The position numbers and the translations under genes were made by a program. Positions 44,583 through 53,261 of a DNA stretch of 64,000 bases are shown in pieces; the stretch's first letter is position 1, and each line of letters begins with the position of its first letter. Source of the DNA: Proteobacteria bacterium DTSAM18 (GTDB lineage: Bacteria; Myxococcota_A; UBA796; GCA-2862545); NCBI GenBank assembly GCA_028767165.1, contig JARACJ010000011.1:62001-126000 (forward strand). The letters run 5' to 3'. The notes below the pieces were generated by a model. The model was not told the DNA's origin. It did no database searches and worked only from the letters and a program-made list of their open reading frames with translations.

Positions 44583-46550
44583 TCAGGGGTGGCTGCCCGG
44601 GTCGGCGTCGACCAGGCCCGCGGTGATGGTCCACTCGGAATCCGTCCAGGTGTCGCTGGCCAGCAGGACGGTGCTGTCGCGGGTGATGCAGCTGTCGGTG
44701 TACTCCCACAGCTCGCCCGTGCCGTCGACGCCGATCTCGCCGATGATGTCGACGGTGTCGCCGGTGGAGGCATCCTCGAGGACGAAGGTGTCGTCTCCGT
44801 TGCCGTTGACGATGCCGTCGTTCTGATCGGGCGTGATCGAGGGCCAGTGGGTCTGGAAGTCGGTGAGGTTGTTGGCGATCACCCAGGTGCTGCCGGCGGA
44901 CAGCGTGCCGCTGAGGGAGATGCTCTGGCCGTTCGTGGTGCCGTTGGAGTACCGGGTGATCTTGTAGTCGGACAGGTCGACGGAGGCGCTTCCGGCGTTG
45001 TACAGCTCGATGTACTTGCCGTTGGACGGGGTGGTCGACGGGTCGCAGTACTGGGAGATGACGAGGTCGCCGGCCGCGGCGGTGTCGCCGGTGGCGGGAG
45101 ACGTGCCGGTGTCGGTGGGCAGGGTGCCGGTCGGAGCGGTGTCGCCGGGCGGCGTACCGGTGGGGGCGGTGTCCTCGGGCACGCTGCCTGTGGGTCCGGT
45201 GTCGCCGGGGATCACGCCGGAGTCGGCGGTATCCGGGGGGGAGACCGGGTGACTGTTGGGGCTTCCGTGGACGGTTCCGGTGAAGAACCACTCGGAGGAC
45301 GTCCAGGTGGCGCTGGGGGCGGTGACGAGCTCGTCGCGGACGATGCAGAGATCGGTGTACTCCCAGGCCTCTCCGGAGCCGTCGACGCCGAGCTCGCCGA
45401 GGATGTCGACCACGGTGCCGCCGATGGTGGACAGCACGAAGGTGTCGTCGCCGTTGCCGTCGATGGTGCCGGAGACCAGATCGGCGGTGGAGCCGGGCCA
45501 GTGGCTCTGCATGTCGGCTTCGTTCTTCGTGATGACGAAGGTGTCTCCGGCGCCGAGGGTGCCGCTGAGGGACAGCGTGCTGGTGGCGATGGTGGCACCG
45601 TTGGCGTAGCGGACGATCTCGTAGCCGGAGAGGTCCTGCACACCGGGGCCCGGGTTGTACAGCTCGAGGAAGCGGCCGTTGGCGGGCGTGGTGGAGGGAT
45701 CGCAGTACTCGGCGATCATCAGGATCGGGTTGGCGGGCTCGACGGGGCTCGTGCCCGTGTCGACGCCGGTGTCGGTCGGCAGGCCGGTGTCGGGGAGGCC
45801 GTCGCCGGGCACCACGTCGCCCTGGGATACGGGGGCCAGCTTGTGGCGGCCGAAGCTGTAGGTGAGGCTGCCGGCGGCGGACGCGATGGGCGTGCCCTGC
45901 TCCAGGGACAGCGCGCTGCGGGCGTCGAACATGCTGGGACTCATCCACAGATCGTGGGTGCCGTCGGTGAGGACCCACTCCTCGCCGGCCTGCAGGCTCT
46001 CGACGTACAGCTCGGAGCCCACGACCAGCAGGCGCATGGACTCGAGGCTCTCGGCGATCGCGGGATCGAGGAGCTGGGAGGGATCGACCTGGACCGGGGC
46101 GGGCTGGACGCCGGAACCAGTGACGACGATGCGGCCGAGGTGGCTCCCGGTGACGGGATCGGTCTCGTACGGTTGCAGCTGCTCGAGGCCGTAGACGGAC
46201 TGGAACCGACCGACCACGTCCACCCGGTCGCCCACGTCGGGGACCAGCGGTGCATCGGTGCCCGTGAGCACGTAGATGCCTGCGTTGGTGGCACCGGACT
46301 CCTGTGCGTGGAAGCCGTCCGGGCCGACGCCGCTGACGGTGAGTCCCTCGACCTTCACGACGGCGTTGATGCGGACCTCGCCGGCGCGGATCCTCGCCAC
46401 CGTGAGCGTCTCGAAGGCGGAGTCGTCGAAGCCGGTGTCGAGGGGGCCGGAGGGGCCGGAGTCGGTGCCGTCGAGGGGTTGTCTGGTGTCGCTCGTGCAA
46501 GCCGCGAGCGCGAGTACTGCAGTCAGGTGCAGGGAGAGGTGCCTGTACAT
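44583..46550 (-). CDS. Lipoprotein with OB-like domain and two lamin-tail domains
   Basis: 655 residues. The SPII signal ends in LALAAC (Cys18). Residues ~45-235 include an OB-fold-like module of the DUF5689 type (INAVVKVEGLTVSGVGPDGFHAQ, GDRVDVVGRFQSVYGLEQL). Two lamin-tail domains follow at ~270-410 and ~485-645, both starting with EYCDPSTTPANG/QYCDPSTTPSNG and containing ELYN, LSGTL and NGDDTFVL. They are joined by a Thr/Gly/Asp-Pro linker built on DTG and DTAPTG repeats. Such surface proteins occur in Myxococcota with unknown targets. The two tail domains are clearly a tandem duplication. Confidence 0.85.
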   Translation of the reverse strand: MYRHLSLHLTAVLALAACTSDTRQPLDGTDSGPSGPLDTGFDDSAFETLTVARIRAGEVRINAVVKVEGLTVSGVGPDGFHAQESGATNAGIYVLTGTDAPLVPDVGDRVDVVGRFQSVYGLEQLQPYETDPVTGSHLGRIVVTGSGVQPAPVQVDPSQLLDPAIAESLESMRLLVVGSELYVESLQAGEEWVLTDGTHDLWMSPSMFDARSALSLEQGTPIASAAGSLTYSFGRHKLAPVSQGDVVPGDGLPDTGLPTDTGVDTGTSPVEPANPILMIAEYCDPSTTPANGRFLELYNPGPGVQDLSGYEIVRYANGATIATSTLSLSGTLGAGDTFVITKNEADMQSHWPGSTADLVSGTIDGNGDDTFVLSTIGGTVVDILGELGVDGSGEAWEYTDLCIVRDELVTAPSATWTSSEWFFTGTVHGSPNSHPVSPPDTADSGVIPGDTGPTGSVPEDTAPTGTPPGDTAPTGTLPTDTGTSPATGDTAAAGDLVISQYCDPSTTPSNGKYIELYNAGSASVDLSDYKITRYSNGTTNGQSISLSGTLSAGSTWVIANNLTDFQTHWPSITPDQNDGIVNGNGDDTFVLEDASTGDTVDIIGEIGVDGTGELWEYTDSCITRDSTVLLASDTWTDSEWTITAGLVDADPGSHP

Positions 46551-46733
46551 GGTTCGGTCCCGGAGTCTGGCAAGTCGTGACGTGCAGTTGTACCAGCCTT
46601 CACGTTCCGTTGACGGGGCGTTCTCGTGGCGTCCACGGAGAATCCTCGATTCCGGAGCACGCGGGGGAGCGGTCGTTCCTCCGGTGGACGCGGTGCGTAC
46701 CGATGAAAGTGACCGTTCGAGGGGCGGAGGCCG

Positions 46734-47714
46734 CTAGGACGCTCGTTCGTCTGCCTCGTCCGCGAGCCAACGGCGGAGCAGGCCGTCCGCGACCAGCCCG
46801 ATCGCCAGTCCGATCACGTCGGTGAGGATGCGCTCGGGTCCCAGGCGCAGGATGTCCGCCCCCGAGATGGACAGCATCGCCATCAGGAACAGGGTGACCC
46901 AGAACATCATCGCGCCGCCCTGCGGGTGGCCCATGAGGAAGATGGCGGTGCCGGAGACCCACAGGGCCCCTTTCATGACCCATGGCTCGGACCATAGCAG
47001 CGCGATCGAGACGGCGGCCATCGCACCCGAGGCGGTGCCGACCGCTCGCCAGAGGGCCGCGCCCGGTGTCTCCTTCCAGGTGGGCCGGACCACGAAGTGG
47101 GTGGCGGCGGCGGGCCAGAAGTGGTGGGCGGAGCCGAGGTTCCAGCCCACGACACCCGACAGCGTGACGGCGATCGTCCGCACCAGCGCGAAGCGGTGGA
47201 CGACCCTCGGTGTGGCGGGGGGAGGGCGCTTCGCGGGCACCTCGGGGCCGGGAAACACCAGGGTGCCCACGGTGTACAGGGCCACGCCCAGGAGGAAGCA
47301 GCCCGCGATGAGGAACGCCCGTTCCGGTGGCCCGCCCGGCATGTTGAGCACGGCGATGAGCCACACCGTGGACAGGTACAGGACCCATGTCCAGGTGGGG
47401 TGGACCAGCAACAGCAGGCTCGAGGTCCAGACCACCGCGGCGAGCAGGGCGATCGACAGCGCGGGCGACGCCGACGTCAGGGAGCCGGCGATGGCGGCGA
47501 GCGCACCCATGACGCCGAGGAGCGCGAGCAGGCGCGCCCGCGGCATGCCGGCCCGCAGCGGGTCGGCGAGGGAGGCGAGCGCCATGCCCATCCCGGTGAT
47601 GGTGATGGGCATGGAGGCCTTGGGTCCCGCGAAGATCACCAGGGAGAGGACGAGGGCGGCAGTGGCGCCGGAGCGCCACCGCAGCCGGCTCGAGTGGGAG
47701 GCGTCGGGCGACAT
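46734..47714 (-). CDS. FUSC-family inner-membrane protein
   Basis: 326 residues with about ten membrane helices. The segment WPAAATHFVVRPTWKETPGAALWRAVGTASGAMAA matches the fusaric acid resistance/aromatic-acid exporter (FUSC) signature, in which a conserved Arg-Gly-Thr motif follows the first helices of the second half. There is no soluble C-terminal domain as in AaeB. Efflux of small aromatic acids is a family-level guess. It lies downstream of the RnfD-like/DUF2330 pair on the same strand with a hairpin between. The 183 bp to the next gene on the left (46551-46733) hold nothing recognisable. Confidence 0.75.
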   Translation of the reverse strand: MSPDASHSSRLRWRSGATAALVLSLVIFAGPKASMPITITGMGMALASLADPLRAGMPRARLLALLGVMGALAAIAGSLTSASPALSIALLAAVVWTSSLLLLVHPTWTWVLYLSTVWLIAVLNMPGGPPERAFLIAGCFLLGVALYTVGTLVFPGPEVPAKRPPPATPRVVHRFALVRTIAVTLSGVVGWNLGSAHHFWPAAATHFVVRPTWKETPGAALWRAVGTASGAMAAVSIALLWSEPWVMKGALWVSGTAIFLMGHPQGGAMMFWVTLFLMAMLSISGADILRLGPERILTDVIGLAIGLVADGLLRRWLADEADERAS

Positions 47715-47721
47715 GGGACCT

Positions 47722-47749
47722 CGGGTCGACGAGTCACCCCATCGACCCG
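47722..47749 (-). terminator. Possible terminator after the DUF2330 gene
   Basis: An 8-bp inverted repeat CGGGTCGA/TCGACCCG with a 12-nt loop, in the 55-bp gap between the DUF2330 stop and the FUSC start. There is no T-run, so it could equally be a regulatory hairpin of the FUSC gene. Confidence 0.3.
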
Positions 47750-47769
47750 AACGGTCGGCTCCTGGAGCC

Positions 47770-49023
47770 CTACCAGCCCAGGGGCTTCAGCCTGCGGCGG
47801 ATGAGATCGAGGGACCAGCCGGTGAGGCGGGCGAGGGTCCGGGCCTCCTCCTCGCGACGCTCCCGCACGGCGGACTTGTAGGCGGGCGCCGCGTCACAGG
47901 TCATGGGGCCTTCGAAGGGATGCTGCAGCACGAGCCGCACCTGGTGGGGACGCATGTCGGCGGTCTCGTGCAGGCGCAGGTCCTCGGGGAAGCTGGCGGC
48001 GTCGTAGCGGACGTGCAGACGGGTGAGCATGCCGCCCTCCGTGGGCCCCCAGGGGGCGCCGAGCTTCACCATGAGGTCCTGCTTCAGCGGCTCGCCCACG
48101 CAGGGATCGCACTTCTGTCGCAGGGGCCAGGCGTACTCGGTGAAGCCGGCGGTGGGGTAGCGCTCGTACTGCTCGGCGAACATGGCCTTGTAGACCTCGC
48201 CGAAGGAGTCGCCGACGAAGGTGGGCACGTTCAGGTTGCTGGGCATCGGCACGGTGCGGTAGTTGGCGAGCTCCACCCGCCCCTTCCGGCTGAAGGTGTG
48301 CAGGATGAGGTCCTGCTTGCCACGGGCGTTCAGGGTGCCCAGGCGGATGGGCAGCATGAACTTGTCGGACTCGTAGCGGACCTGCAGGGGCCGCAGCATG
48401 TTCAGGCCCCGGCGCTGCTGCTCCCGCAGGTCGACCTTGGCCACGAAGAAGCGCATGTCCTGGCGGATGTAGGAGCTGAGGATGCGGTCTGCGCCGGCGG
48501 GCAGCTTGTAGCCGTTGTCCCGCAGCCAGCGCTGCAGCCCCTCTCCTTCCTCGGCCGACAGGATGAGCACGTTGTACTCCTCGATGTCGTACTGGGCCTC
48601 GATGCGGACCTTGTACTTCTCCTCACGCTCGACCATCCCCCGCGGAGCGCGCATGGACACGGCGCCCGCCATGTCGGCCTCGGCGATCTCGTACAGCACC
48701 ACGGGCGCACAGGGATCGGGGTCGTGGTACTCGGCGAGGCGGGGCGCGCTGTAGGCGTCGAGATCGGCCAGGATCTTCGACTCGAGCACCGAGATGTCCT
48801 TCTGCTTCACCACGGTGGGCACCGGCACCACCATGGCGAACTCCTCGGGGGCGCCGTGGTAGTCGTTGGCCATGGTCACGGTGGTGTGGTCGCCGTCCCG
48901 GGCGAGCACCACGTGGGAGCTGTCGTTGAACAGGTCGGCATCGGCGTGGGAGACGTAGAAGCCACAGAAGGCGAAGGCCGGGGCCGGGGAGAGCAGGGCG
49001 GGCAGGAGCAGGTGGCGGCGCAT
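47770..49023 (-). CDS. DUF2330-family exported protein
   Basis: 417 residues. AAGGAGA precedes the ATG at 49023. The signal peptide is MRRHLLLPALLSPAPAFA, and the mature protein begins FCGFYVSHADADLFNDSS, then VVLARDGDHTTVTMANDYHG and FAMVVPVP, the hallmark of DUF2330. A disulfide-capable CDPC lies near residue 305. The C-terminus is helical and charged. DUF2330 proteins are exported and of unknown function. The gene follows an RnfD-like gene after 11 bases, a pairing I recall as recurrent in Myxococcota (not checked). Confidence 0.88.
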   Translation of the reverse strand: MRRHLLLPALLSPAPAFAFCGFYVSHADADLFNDSSHVVLARDGDHTTVTMANDYHGAPEEFAMVVPVPTVVKQKDISVLESKILADLDAYSAPRLAEYHDPDPCAPVVLYEIAEADMAGAVSMRAPRGMVEREEKYKVRIEAQYDIEEYNVLILSAEEGEGLQRWLRDNGYKLPAGADRILSSYIRQDMRFFVAKVDLREQQRRGLNMLRPLQVRYESDKFMLPIRLGTLNARGKQDLILHTFSRKGRVELANYRTVPMPSNLNVPTFVGDSFGEVYKAMFAEQYERYPTAGFTEYAWPLRQKCDPCVGEPLKQDLMVKLGAPWGPTEGGMLTRLHVRYDAASFPEDLRLHETADMRPHQVRLVLQHPFEGPMTCDAAPAYKSAVRERREEEARTLARLTGWSLDLIRRRLKPLGW

Positions 49024-49034
49024 GGGATCTCCTT

Positions 49035-49829
49035 TCACTTGGATGCGGGGATGGCGACGGAGCGCCAGGTGAAGGCCCGAGCGGGCCGGCGGCGGTTGAG
49101 GAGCGGAACGGTCGGGGCCAGCAGGAGCAGCGCCCACAGGGGGCCGGCGTTGATCCACAGGTGCACCTGCAGCACGAACCCGACGGCCGCGACGGAGGCG
49201 GTCCACGCGATCCGTGCGAGGCGGTCGTCCGGCGACGTGCGGGGGTCGGTGATCATGAACAGCGCGAACAGCAGCACCGTGCCGCTGCGGAGCTGGTGGG
49301 CCCAGATGGTCAGCGGGTCACCGAGCCACAGGGCGCGGGCGAGGAACAGGCCCGACCAGGTCAGCAGGAAGGTGACGGGCACGTCCGAGCGCCTGGAGTG
49401 GTGCAGGACGTGCCAGGCACCGCCTCCGATGAGGAGGGCCCACAGGCTGGCGCTGCCCCACTGGCCGGGGGAGACCCAGGCGAGGTCGAGGCCCGTCAGG
49501 AGCAGGAGTCCCGCCAGGGAGGGGTTCACCATGTGGCGGCCGTCGGCCCGAAGCAGGAACTTCGAGGCGATGGCGACCACCGCGGCCACGGGCCCGGCCC
49601 AGGGGTGCATCGAGCGCAGCAGGAGCGCGAGGCTGCCGGCGGTGACGAAGGCGCTCGTCAGGTCGCGGCTGGGGACCCGCCAGAGTCGCAGGCAGGCCCA
49701 CTGGGTGACCAGGGCGGCGGCGGTTGTGGTGAGCACGGACGTCAGGCTGACGTCGAAGTGCAGCCAGCCCGCACCGAGGGCGAGCAGGACGCCCTGCAGC
49801 GCGAGCTGACCGTGTCGTGGGTCGGACAT
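49035..49829 (-). CDS. RnfD/NqrB-like membrane protein
   Basis: 264 residues with eight to nine membrane helices. GRHMVNPSLAGLLLL and LRSGTVLLFALFMITDPRTSP are the diagnostic stretches of the RnfD/NqrB family. In those proteins FMN is linked to a Thr in a SGAT-type site, and SGTV here offers a Thr one residue earlier. No other rnf or nqr gene is present, so it cannot be part of a complete complex at this locus. GGAGGGAA precedes the start. It is co-transcribed with the DUF2330 gene downstream. Confidence 0.82.
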   Translation of the reverse strand: MSDPRHGQLALQGVLLALGAGWLHFDVSLTSVLTTTAAALVTQWACLRLWRVPSRDLTSAFVTAGSLALLLRSMHPWAGPVAAVVAIASKFLLRADGRHMVNPSLAGLLLLTGLDLAWVSPGQWGSASLWALLIGGGAWHVLHHSRRSDVPVTFLLTWSGLFLARALWLGDPLTIWAHQLRSGTVLLFALFMITDPRTSPDDRLARIAWTASVAAVGFVLQVHLWINAGPLWALLLLAPTVPLLNRRRPARAFTWRSVAIPASK

Positions 49830-49908
49830 GTTCCCTCCCGTCGTGGGTTCGCGGGGGGAACGCGAGAGGGAACCGGCGACTTACACGGCTGCCCCGATTT
49901 TCTGCCGG

Positions 49909-50397
49909 TCAGTCCAGGACGATGGTGGTGGCGTCCTCCACCTGCCAGCAGGTGGGGGCACAGTCCGGGCCGTTGGGCGTCCAGGGGTCGGTCTGCGGTG
50001 TGGTGCGCGTCTCGCTCCACAGCTCGTCGAGGCCCTCGAGCAGCACGAGGTCGTAGGAGGGCCAGGGCTGGCCGCCCGGGTTGGTGGCGGCGTCCTGGAA
50101 GGGGGCCTGCAGCTCGATGACGATGGTCCCGGCGTTCCAGGTGACGTCCGCGAAGGCGGTGCCGATGCAGCTGTTCTCGCCCTGGGGACCGGAGATGTTG
50201 CACCGGATCTCACGGCGGCCCTCCGGCGTGAGCCAGAGGTTGTAGGACGCCCCCTCGACGGTCAGGTCGAGATCGTGCTCGACCGTGAGCGTGAAGGTGG
50301 ACGTGCACCCGATGTCGGTGCAGAACCCGGGAATGGTGTCGTCGCAGCCGCCGAGGAAGGTGGCGGACATCAGCAGGAAGGGGACAAGTCGCGTCAT
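49909..50397 (-). CDS. Small lipoprotein of unknown function
   Basis: 162 residues. SPII signal MTRLVPFLLMSATFLGGC, lipid Cys18. The mature part holds six more cysteines (GFCTDIGC, IRCNI, NSCIGT, PDCAPTC) suggesting disulfides, in a beta-rich fold with VTWNAGTIVIELQAPF. No family is recognised. The start lies ten bases after the ttcA stop, so it probably shares that transcript. Confidence 0.7.
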   Translation of the reverse strand: MTRLVPFLLMSATFLGGCDDTIPGFCTDIGCTSTFTLTVEHDLDLTVEGASYNLWLTPEGRREIRCNISGPQGENSCIGTAFADVTWNAGTIVIELQAPFQDAATNPGGQPWPSYDLVLLEGLDELWSETRTTPQTDPWTPNGPDCAPTCWQVEDATTIVLD

Positions 50398-50407
50398 GGG
50401 GCCCTCG

Positions 50408-51241
50408 TCAGAAGGCGCCACAGCCCTCGTCGAGCATGCTGCCGCCCTCGATGGCGGCCAGGCCTTCGTCGTCTCCCGTCATGTTGTCCAAGCCGTACAA
50501 GCGGCGCAACTCGGGATCGAGCAGGTGGGTGGGCCGGACGTTGGACAGGGCGCGGAACATGTTGCCGCGGACGTTGGGGTTCTCGTCGTTCAGCTCGGTG
50601 AGGAGCGCCTTGACCCGCTGCCGCTTGAGGCCGTCCTGGGAGCCGCACAGGTTGCAGGGCAGGATGGGGAACTGCATCAGCTCCGCGAACTCGACGAGAT
50701 CGGCCTCGGCGCAGTTGATGAGGGGGCGGATGACGATGTTGCGGCCGTCGTCGCTGGTGAGCTTGGGAGGCATCGCCTTGATCTGACCCGTGTACAGCAG
50801 GTTCATCATCAGGGTCTCGATGCTGTCGTCGCGGTGGTGACCCAAGGCGATCTTGTTGCAGCCCATGTCGACGGCGGCGTTGTACAGGATGCCGCGCCGG
50901 AGCCGGGAGCACATGGAACAGTAGGCCTTCCCCTCGGGGGTCTTGTCGAGGACGATGCTGTAGGTGTCCTCCTTGAGCATCCGGTACTCGGCACCTTCGG
51001 CCTTCAGCCAGTCCTCGAGGATGTGCTGGGGGAAGCCCGGCTGGTTCTGATCGAGGTTGACCGCGATGATCTCGAAGTCGAAGGGCACCCGCTTGCGGAT
51101 CTCACGGAGCAGCCAGAACATCGCGTAGGAGTCCTTGCCGCCGGACATGGCGACCATGATGCGGTCGCCGGGCTCGATGAGGTCGTGCTCCTGGGAAGCC
51201 TTGGCGACCTTGGACATGAGACGGCGGGTGAGACGGTCCAT
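50408..51241 (-). CDS. ttcA: tRNA 2-thiocytidine biosynthesis protein TtcA
   Basis: 277 residues. It thiolates C32 of certain tRNAs. The PP-loop SGGKDS (33-38) binds ATP. Two CxxC pairs, YCSMC (Cys108/111) and PCNLC (Cys196/199), coordinate the iron-sulfur cluster and take part in sulfur transfer. LGHHRDDSIETLMMNLLYTG is also typical. The start at 51241 gives the normal length; longer in-frame starts run into the repeat region. The upstream gap to pruA (51242-51530) holds GTGCCC repeats and both promoters, but no gene. Confidence 0.95.
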   Translation of the reverse strand: MDRLTRRLMSKVAKASQEHDLIEPGDRIMVAMSGGKDSYAMFWLLREIRKRVPFDFEIIAVNLDQNQPGFPQHILEDWLKAEGAEYRMLKEDTYSIVLDKTPEGKAYCSMCSRLRRGILYNAAVDMGCNKIALGHHRDDSIETLMMNLLYTGQIKAMPPKLTSDDGRNIVIRPLINCAEADLVEFAELMQFPILPCNLCGSQDGLKRQRVKALLTELNDENPNVRGNMFRALSNVRPTHLLDPELRRLYGLDNMTGDDEGLAAIEGGSMLDEGCGAF

Positions 51242-51344
51242 GATGGGGATCTCCGTGCGGGGAAAGGGGAGGCGGCGCGCCCTATAACCGGTGGTCACGG
51301 GGGGGGATGTGGGGGAAGCGTGGAATATGACACCCCCGGCGCCC

Positions 51345-51362
51345 ATGCCCGTGCCCGTGCCA
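51345..51362. repeat. Short GTGCCC/ATGCCC array
   Basis: CCCATGCCCGTGCCCGTGCC, three near-copies of the same hexamer found at 40569-40633, in the non-coding gap between the divergent ttcA and pruA genes. Confidence 0.6.
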
Positions 51363-51530
51363 GATGCCGGCTGCCTCCGACCCGTCCGCGGGAACGAACC
51401 GGTCGCGATCCGCCCATTGAGGAACTCTTGGCTTGAGAACGATCGCGCAACGCACCACATTAGGCGCGACCGATACCGCGGCGCCCTGCGTCTCGCAGTC
51501 CTCGCCTCATGGCCCACCCCGGAGATCAGC

Positions 51531-53150
51531 ATGTCCGACGCCATCTACAAGATTCCGCCCGCCGTCAACGAGCCCGTGTACAGCTACGCGCCCGGCTCTC
51601 CCGAGCGTGTCGCCCTCGAGGCCGAGCTGGTCCGCCAGGGCAGCGAGGTGGTCGAGATCCCCTGTGTGATCGGTGGTGAGCACGTCTTCACCGGCAACAC
51701 CGTCGACGTGCTCAACCCCTGTGACCACCAGCAGGTGCTGGCCAAGGTCCACATGGCCGGGCCGGACGAGGTCAAGGCCGCCATCAAGGCATCCCTGGAC
51801 GCCAAGAAGACCTGGGCCGCCATGCCCTGGGAGCACCGGGTCGCCATCTTCCTGAAGGCTGCAGACCTCCTCGCCGGTCCCCACCGGGCCCGCATCAACG
51901 CCGCGACCATGCTGGGCCAGGCCAAGACGGCACACCAGTCCGAGATCGACGCCGTGGCGGAGCTGTGCGACTTCTGGCGCTTCAACGCGTCCTACATGCA
52001 GGACATCTACGCCGAGCAGCCCCCCGTGAGCCCCGCCGGCATCTGGAACCGCCTCGATCACCGTCCCCTCGACGGTTTCGTCTTCGCGGTCACCCCCTTC
52101 AACTTCAGCTCCATCGTGCTGAACCTGGCCTCCGCTCCCGCGATGGTCGGCAACACGGTCGTGCTCAAGCCGAGCCCCACCTCCATGGCGTCGGTCTGGA
52201 AGCTGTACCAGATCCTCGAGGAGGCCGGACTCCCTGCCGGCGTCATCAACCTGGTCAACGGCCACGGTGCCGACGTGGGCGACATCGTCCTGGCCGACCC
52301 CGACCTCGGCGGCATCCACTTCACCGGCTCCACCGCCACCTTCCAGCACATGTGGAAGACCGTCGGCATGAACATCACCAACTACCGGCAGTACCCCCGC
52401 CTCGTGGGTGAGACCGGTGGCAAGGACTTCATCCTCGCCCACGCCAGCGCCGATGCGAAGGCCGTGGCCGTGGCCATCCTTCGCGGTGCCTTCGAGTTCA
52501 ACGGCCAGAAGTGCTCCGCTGCCAGCCGCATGTACGTCCCCTCCAACATCTGGGGCGACGTGAAGGAGCACGTGCTGCGTGAGCTCGCTAAGTTCAAGCA
52601 GGGCGACGTCCGGGACTTTTCCAACATGGTCAGCGCCGTCATCGACGAGCGGGCCTACAAGAAGATCTCCAACTACCTGGCCATCGCCCACGAGACCGCC
52701 GAGGTCCTCGCCGGCGGCGGCGGCTCCATGGACAAGGGCTACTACATCGAGCCCACCGTGGTGCAGGTGTCCGATCCCAAGCACAAGCTGATGCGCGAGG
52801 AGATCTTCGGACCCGTCGCCACCGTGTACGTCTACGATCCCGAGGACTTCGATCAGGTGCTCGCCCACGTCGACGACCACGAGTACGCGCTCACCGGCGC
52901 CTTCTTCGCCCAGGACCGCCACGCCATCGTCAAGGCATCCGAGGCCCTCCGCTTCGCCGCGGGCAACTTCTACATCAACGACAAGCCCACGGGCGCCGTC
53001 GTCGGCCAGCAGCCCTTCGGTGGCGGCCGTGCGTCCGGCACCAACGACAAGGCTGGCAGCCCGCTGAACCTGCTGCGCTGGATCAGCCCCCGCACCATCA
53101 AGGAGAACTTCGTTCCTCCCCACGACTGGCGCTACCCCTTCCTGGGCTGA
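51531..53150 (+). CDS. pruA: L-glutamate gamma-semialdehyde dehydrogenase (P5C dehydrogenase)
   Basis: 539 residues, matching the ALDH4-type monofunctional enzyme rather than the fused PutA. It oxidises glutamate semialdehyde to glutamate, the second step of proline breakdown. Catalytic Cys328 is in FNGQKCSAASR, the general-base Glu294 in GETGGKD, and the NAD segments VTPFNFSSIVLNLASAPAMVGNTVVLKPS and FTGST are intact. The end ISPRTIKENFVPPHDWRYPFL is characteristic of ALDH4. CGGAG sits eight bases before the start. A proline dehydrogenase gene is not next to it. Confidence 0.95.
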   Translation: MSDAIYKIPPAVNEPVYSYAPGSPERVALEAELVRQGSEVVEIPCVIGGEHVFTGNTVDVLNPCDHQQVLAKVHMAGPDEVKAAIKASLDAKKTWAAMPWEHRVAIFLKAADLLAGPHRARINAATMLGQAKTAHQSEIDAVAELCDFWRFNASYMQDIYAEQPPVSPAGIWNRLDHRPLDGFVFAVTPFNFSSIVLNLASAPAMVGNTVVLKPSPTSMASVWKLYQILEEAGLPAGVINLVNGHGADVGDIVLADPDLGGIHFTGSTATFQHMWKTVGMNITNYRQYPRLVGETGGKDFILAHASADAKAVAVAILRGAFEFNGQKCSAASRMYVPSNIWGDVKEHVLRELAKFKQGDVRDFSNMVSAVIDERAYKKISNYLAIAHETAEVLAGGGGSMDKGYYIEPTVVQVSDPKHKLMREEIFGPVATVYVYDPEDFDQVLAHVDDHEYALTGAFFAQDRHAIVKASEALRFAAGNFYINDKPTGAVVGQQPFGGGRASGTNDKAGSPLNLLRWISPRTIKENFVPPHDWRYPFLG

Positions 53151-53171
53151 TCGAGCAAGGAACAGAAGACT

Positions 53172-53204
53172 GCGGGCCGGTGTCCTCCGTGGACACCGGC
53201 CCGC
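53172..53204 (+). terminator. Intrinsic terminator after pruA
   Basis: A perfect 14-bp stem GCGGGCCGGTGTCC/GGACACCGGCCCGC with a 5-nt loop, followed by TCTTGT. Confidence 0.8.
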
Positions 53205-53261
53205 TCTTGTAGGTCGGCGAATTTGTGGGCAGAATGCGCTCTGCGTTGATTCGAGGACTAC

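Noticed and set aside
44589-46580. A 663-residue + strand open frame opposite the lamin-tail lipoprotein
   Set aside because: Reverse complement of a repeat-rich gene; Gly/Asp/Val-rich without motifs.
46822-49809. A 995-residue + strand open frame across the FUSC, DUF2330 and RnfD-like genes
   Set aside because: It crosses three well-supported minus-strand genes with SDs and recognisable domains, and its translation is Arg/Ser/Thr-rich without any domain.
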